From Acidobacteriaceae bacterium (GTDB lineage: Bacteria; Acidobacteriota; Terriglobia; Terriglobales; Acidobacteriaceae): 5,526 bases of DNA. The stretch spans positions 280 through 5,805 of the forward strand of contig PLHN01000496.1 in NCBI GenBank assembly GCA_003139975.1, given 5' to 3'. Of the stretch, positions 5,005 to 5,526 are shown piece by piece; the stretch's first letter is position 1, and each line of letters starts with the position of its first letter. The notes beneath the pieces are model-generated. The model had not been told where the DNA came from. It made no database searches and was given only the letters and a program-made list of their open reading frames with translations. The position numbers and the translations under genes are program-made.

Positions 5005-5033
5005 TTGACCGCTCTTTCCGCACCAGATAGCCT
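5005..5033 (+). promoter_or_regulatory. Weak candidate promoter for the sigma-factor gene
   Basis: TTGACC (5005-5010) is five of six to the -35 consensus. After a 17-bp spacer the -10 candidate is TAGCCT (5028-5033), only three of six. It would give a very short leader before the ATG at 5051. The weak -10 makes this tentative. Confidence 0.25.
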
Positions 5034-5050
5034 TTTTGAGTCACCCCTTC

Positions 5051-5526
5051 ATGGTTGCCTCCGACATCCCCGAGACCGGCCCCGTAAGTAATTCACGGGA
5101 AAGCACTTCAGCGCCATCGGCAGAGCCCGGCGAAGCGCAACTTTCCCCCGCCGACGGGGTTTCCACAGATGTGAGCAGCATAGCCATCGATCGGGGGCTA
5201 TTGAACTACGCAGGGACACCGCCTACTGCCCCTGTCACCAGGGCCGATTCCGTCGAGGGCTCGTCCGATGCCGATGTGATGCTGCGCGTCAAAGCAGGCG
5301 ATGACTCGGCCTTCAGTTATCTGGTTCAAAAGTACCGCCGTCCGCTGGTGGGCTTCATGTATCGCCTGTGCCACAACCCGGCTACGGCCGAAGAGCTGGC
5401 GCAGGAAGTTTTTTTGCGCGTGTACCGGTCGCGTTCAAGTTACGAGGCGAGCGCCAAGTTCAGCACCTGGCTCTATCGGATCGCGACCAATCTCGCCGTC
5501 AATCACGCGCGCGATACGCGCCACGA
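5051..5526 (+). CDS. ECF-type RNA polymerase sigma factor, partial (runs off the window end)
   Basis: The open frame from the ATG at 5051 gives 158 codons before the window ends. Residues 1-70 are a Ser/Pro/Ala/Glu-rich, probably disordered N-terminal extension. The sigma-70 region 2 core follows. DADVMLRVKAGDDSAFSYLV (73-92) and the residues to about 107 cover region 2.1. AEELAQEVFLRVYR (113-126) covers region 2.2, the core-polymerase contact. FSTWLYRIATNLAVNHARD (137-155) covers regions 2.3-2.4, which read the -10 element. Region 4 (-35 recognition) must lie beyond 5526. The frame has a stop at 5006-5008, so the start lies between 5009 and about 5270; ATG 5051 is preferred, with GAG at 5038-5040 as a weak ribosome-binding site. 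Core residues 73-158 resemble an acidobacterial ECF group as I recall it. Any anti-sigma gene would be downstream, out of view. Confidence 0.9.
   Translation, partial: MVASDIPETGPVSNSRESTSAPSAEPGEAQLSPADGVSTDVSSIAIDRGLLNYAGTPPTAPVTRADSVEGSSDADVMLRVKAGDDSAFSYLVQKYRRPLVGFMYRLCHNPATAEELAQEVFLRVYRSRSSYEASAKFSTWLYRIATNLAVNHARDTRH

Overview
The window reads as a piece of a bacterial chromosome, most likely from the Acidobacteriota (Terriglobia/Koribacter-like soil lineages). This rests on recalled resemblance: the start of the ECF sigma factor, the L21 protein with a long Lys/Ala tail, the DUF1684 protein and the style of the short intergenic repeats all look acidobacterial. No database search was possible. 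The genes are GC-rich, with G or C favoured at the third codon position. There is no rRNA, tRNA, CRISPR array, transposase or complete mobile element.

Left part (1-1811). The ribosome-assembly cluster rplU (L21), rpmA (L27) and obgE/cgtA (Obg GTPase) lies on the minus strand. A well-formed promoter sits at 1782-1811, followed by a leader of about 205 nt with several inverted repeats, then rplU, a 103-bp spacer containing a REP-like hairpin, and rpmA. Between rpmA and obgE lies a cheX-type chemotaxis phosphatase gene on the opposite strand. Only the first 22 codons of obgE are in the window (68 down to 1). The usual rplU-rpmA-obg order is therefore kept but split by an opposed gene. The stop codons of cheX and rpmA overlap.

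Middle part (1812-3883). An orphan endonuclease/exonuclease/phosphatase-fold (EEP) gene on the plus strand has a less GC-biased codon choice than its neighbours. After a spacer with an imperfect inverted repeat comes an ornithine cyclodeaminase/mu-crystallin family gene. The EEP gene has no partner gene and looks like accessory cargo.

Right part (3880-5526). A minus-strand gene for an exported DUF1684 protein converges on the cyclodeaminase gene, again with overlapping stop codons. A divergent spacer containing a strong interrupted inverted repeat separates it from an ECF RNA polymerase sigma factor (plus strand). The sigma factor begins at 5051 and runs off the window end after about 158 codons.

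The only clear functional unit is the translation/ribosome-assembly cluster. The other genes look like independent transcription units. I see no convincing undescribed multi-gene system. The points most worth a second look are the split rplU-rpmA-obg cluster, the structured rplU leader, the two stop-codon-overlapping convergent pairs and the intergenic hairpins.
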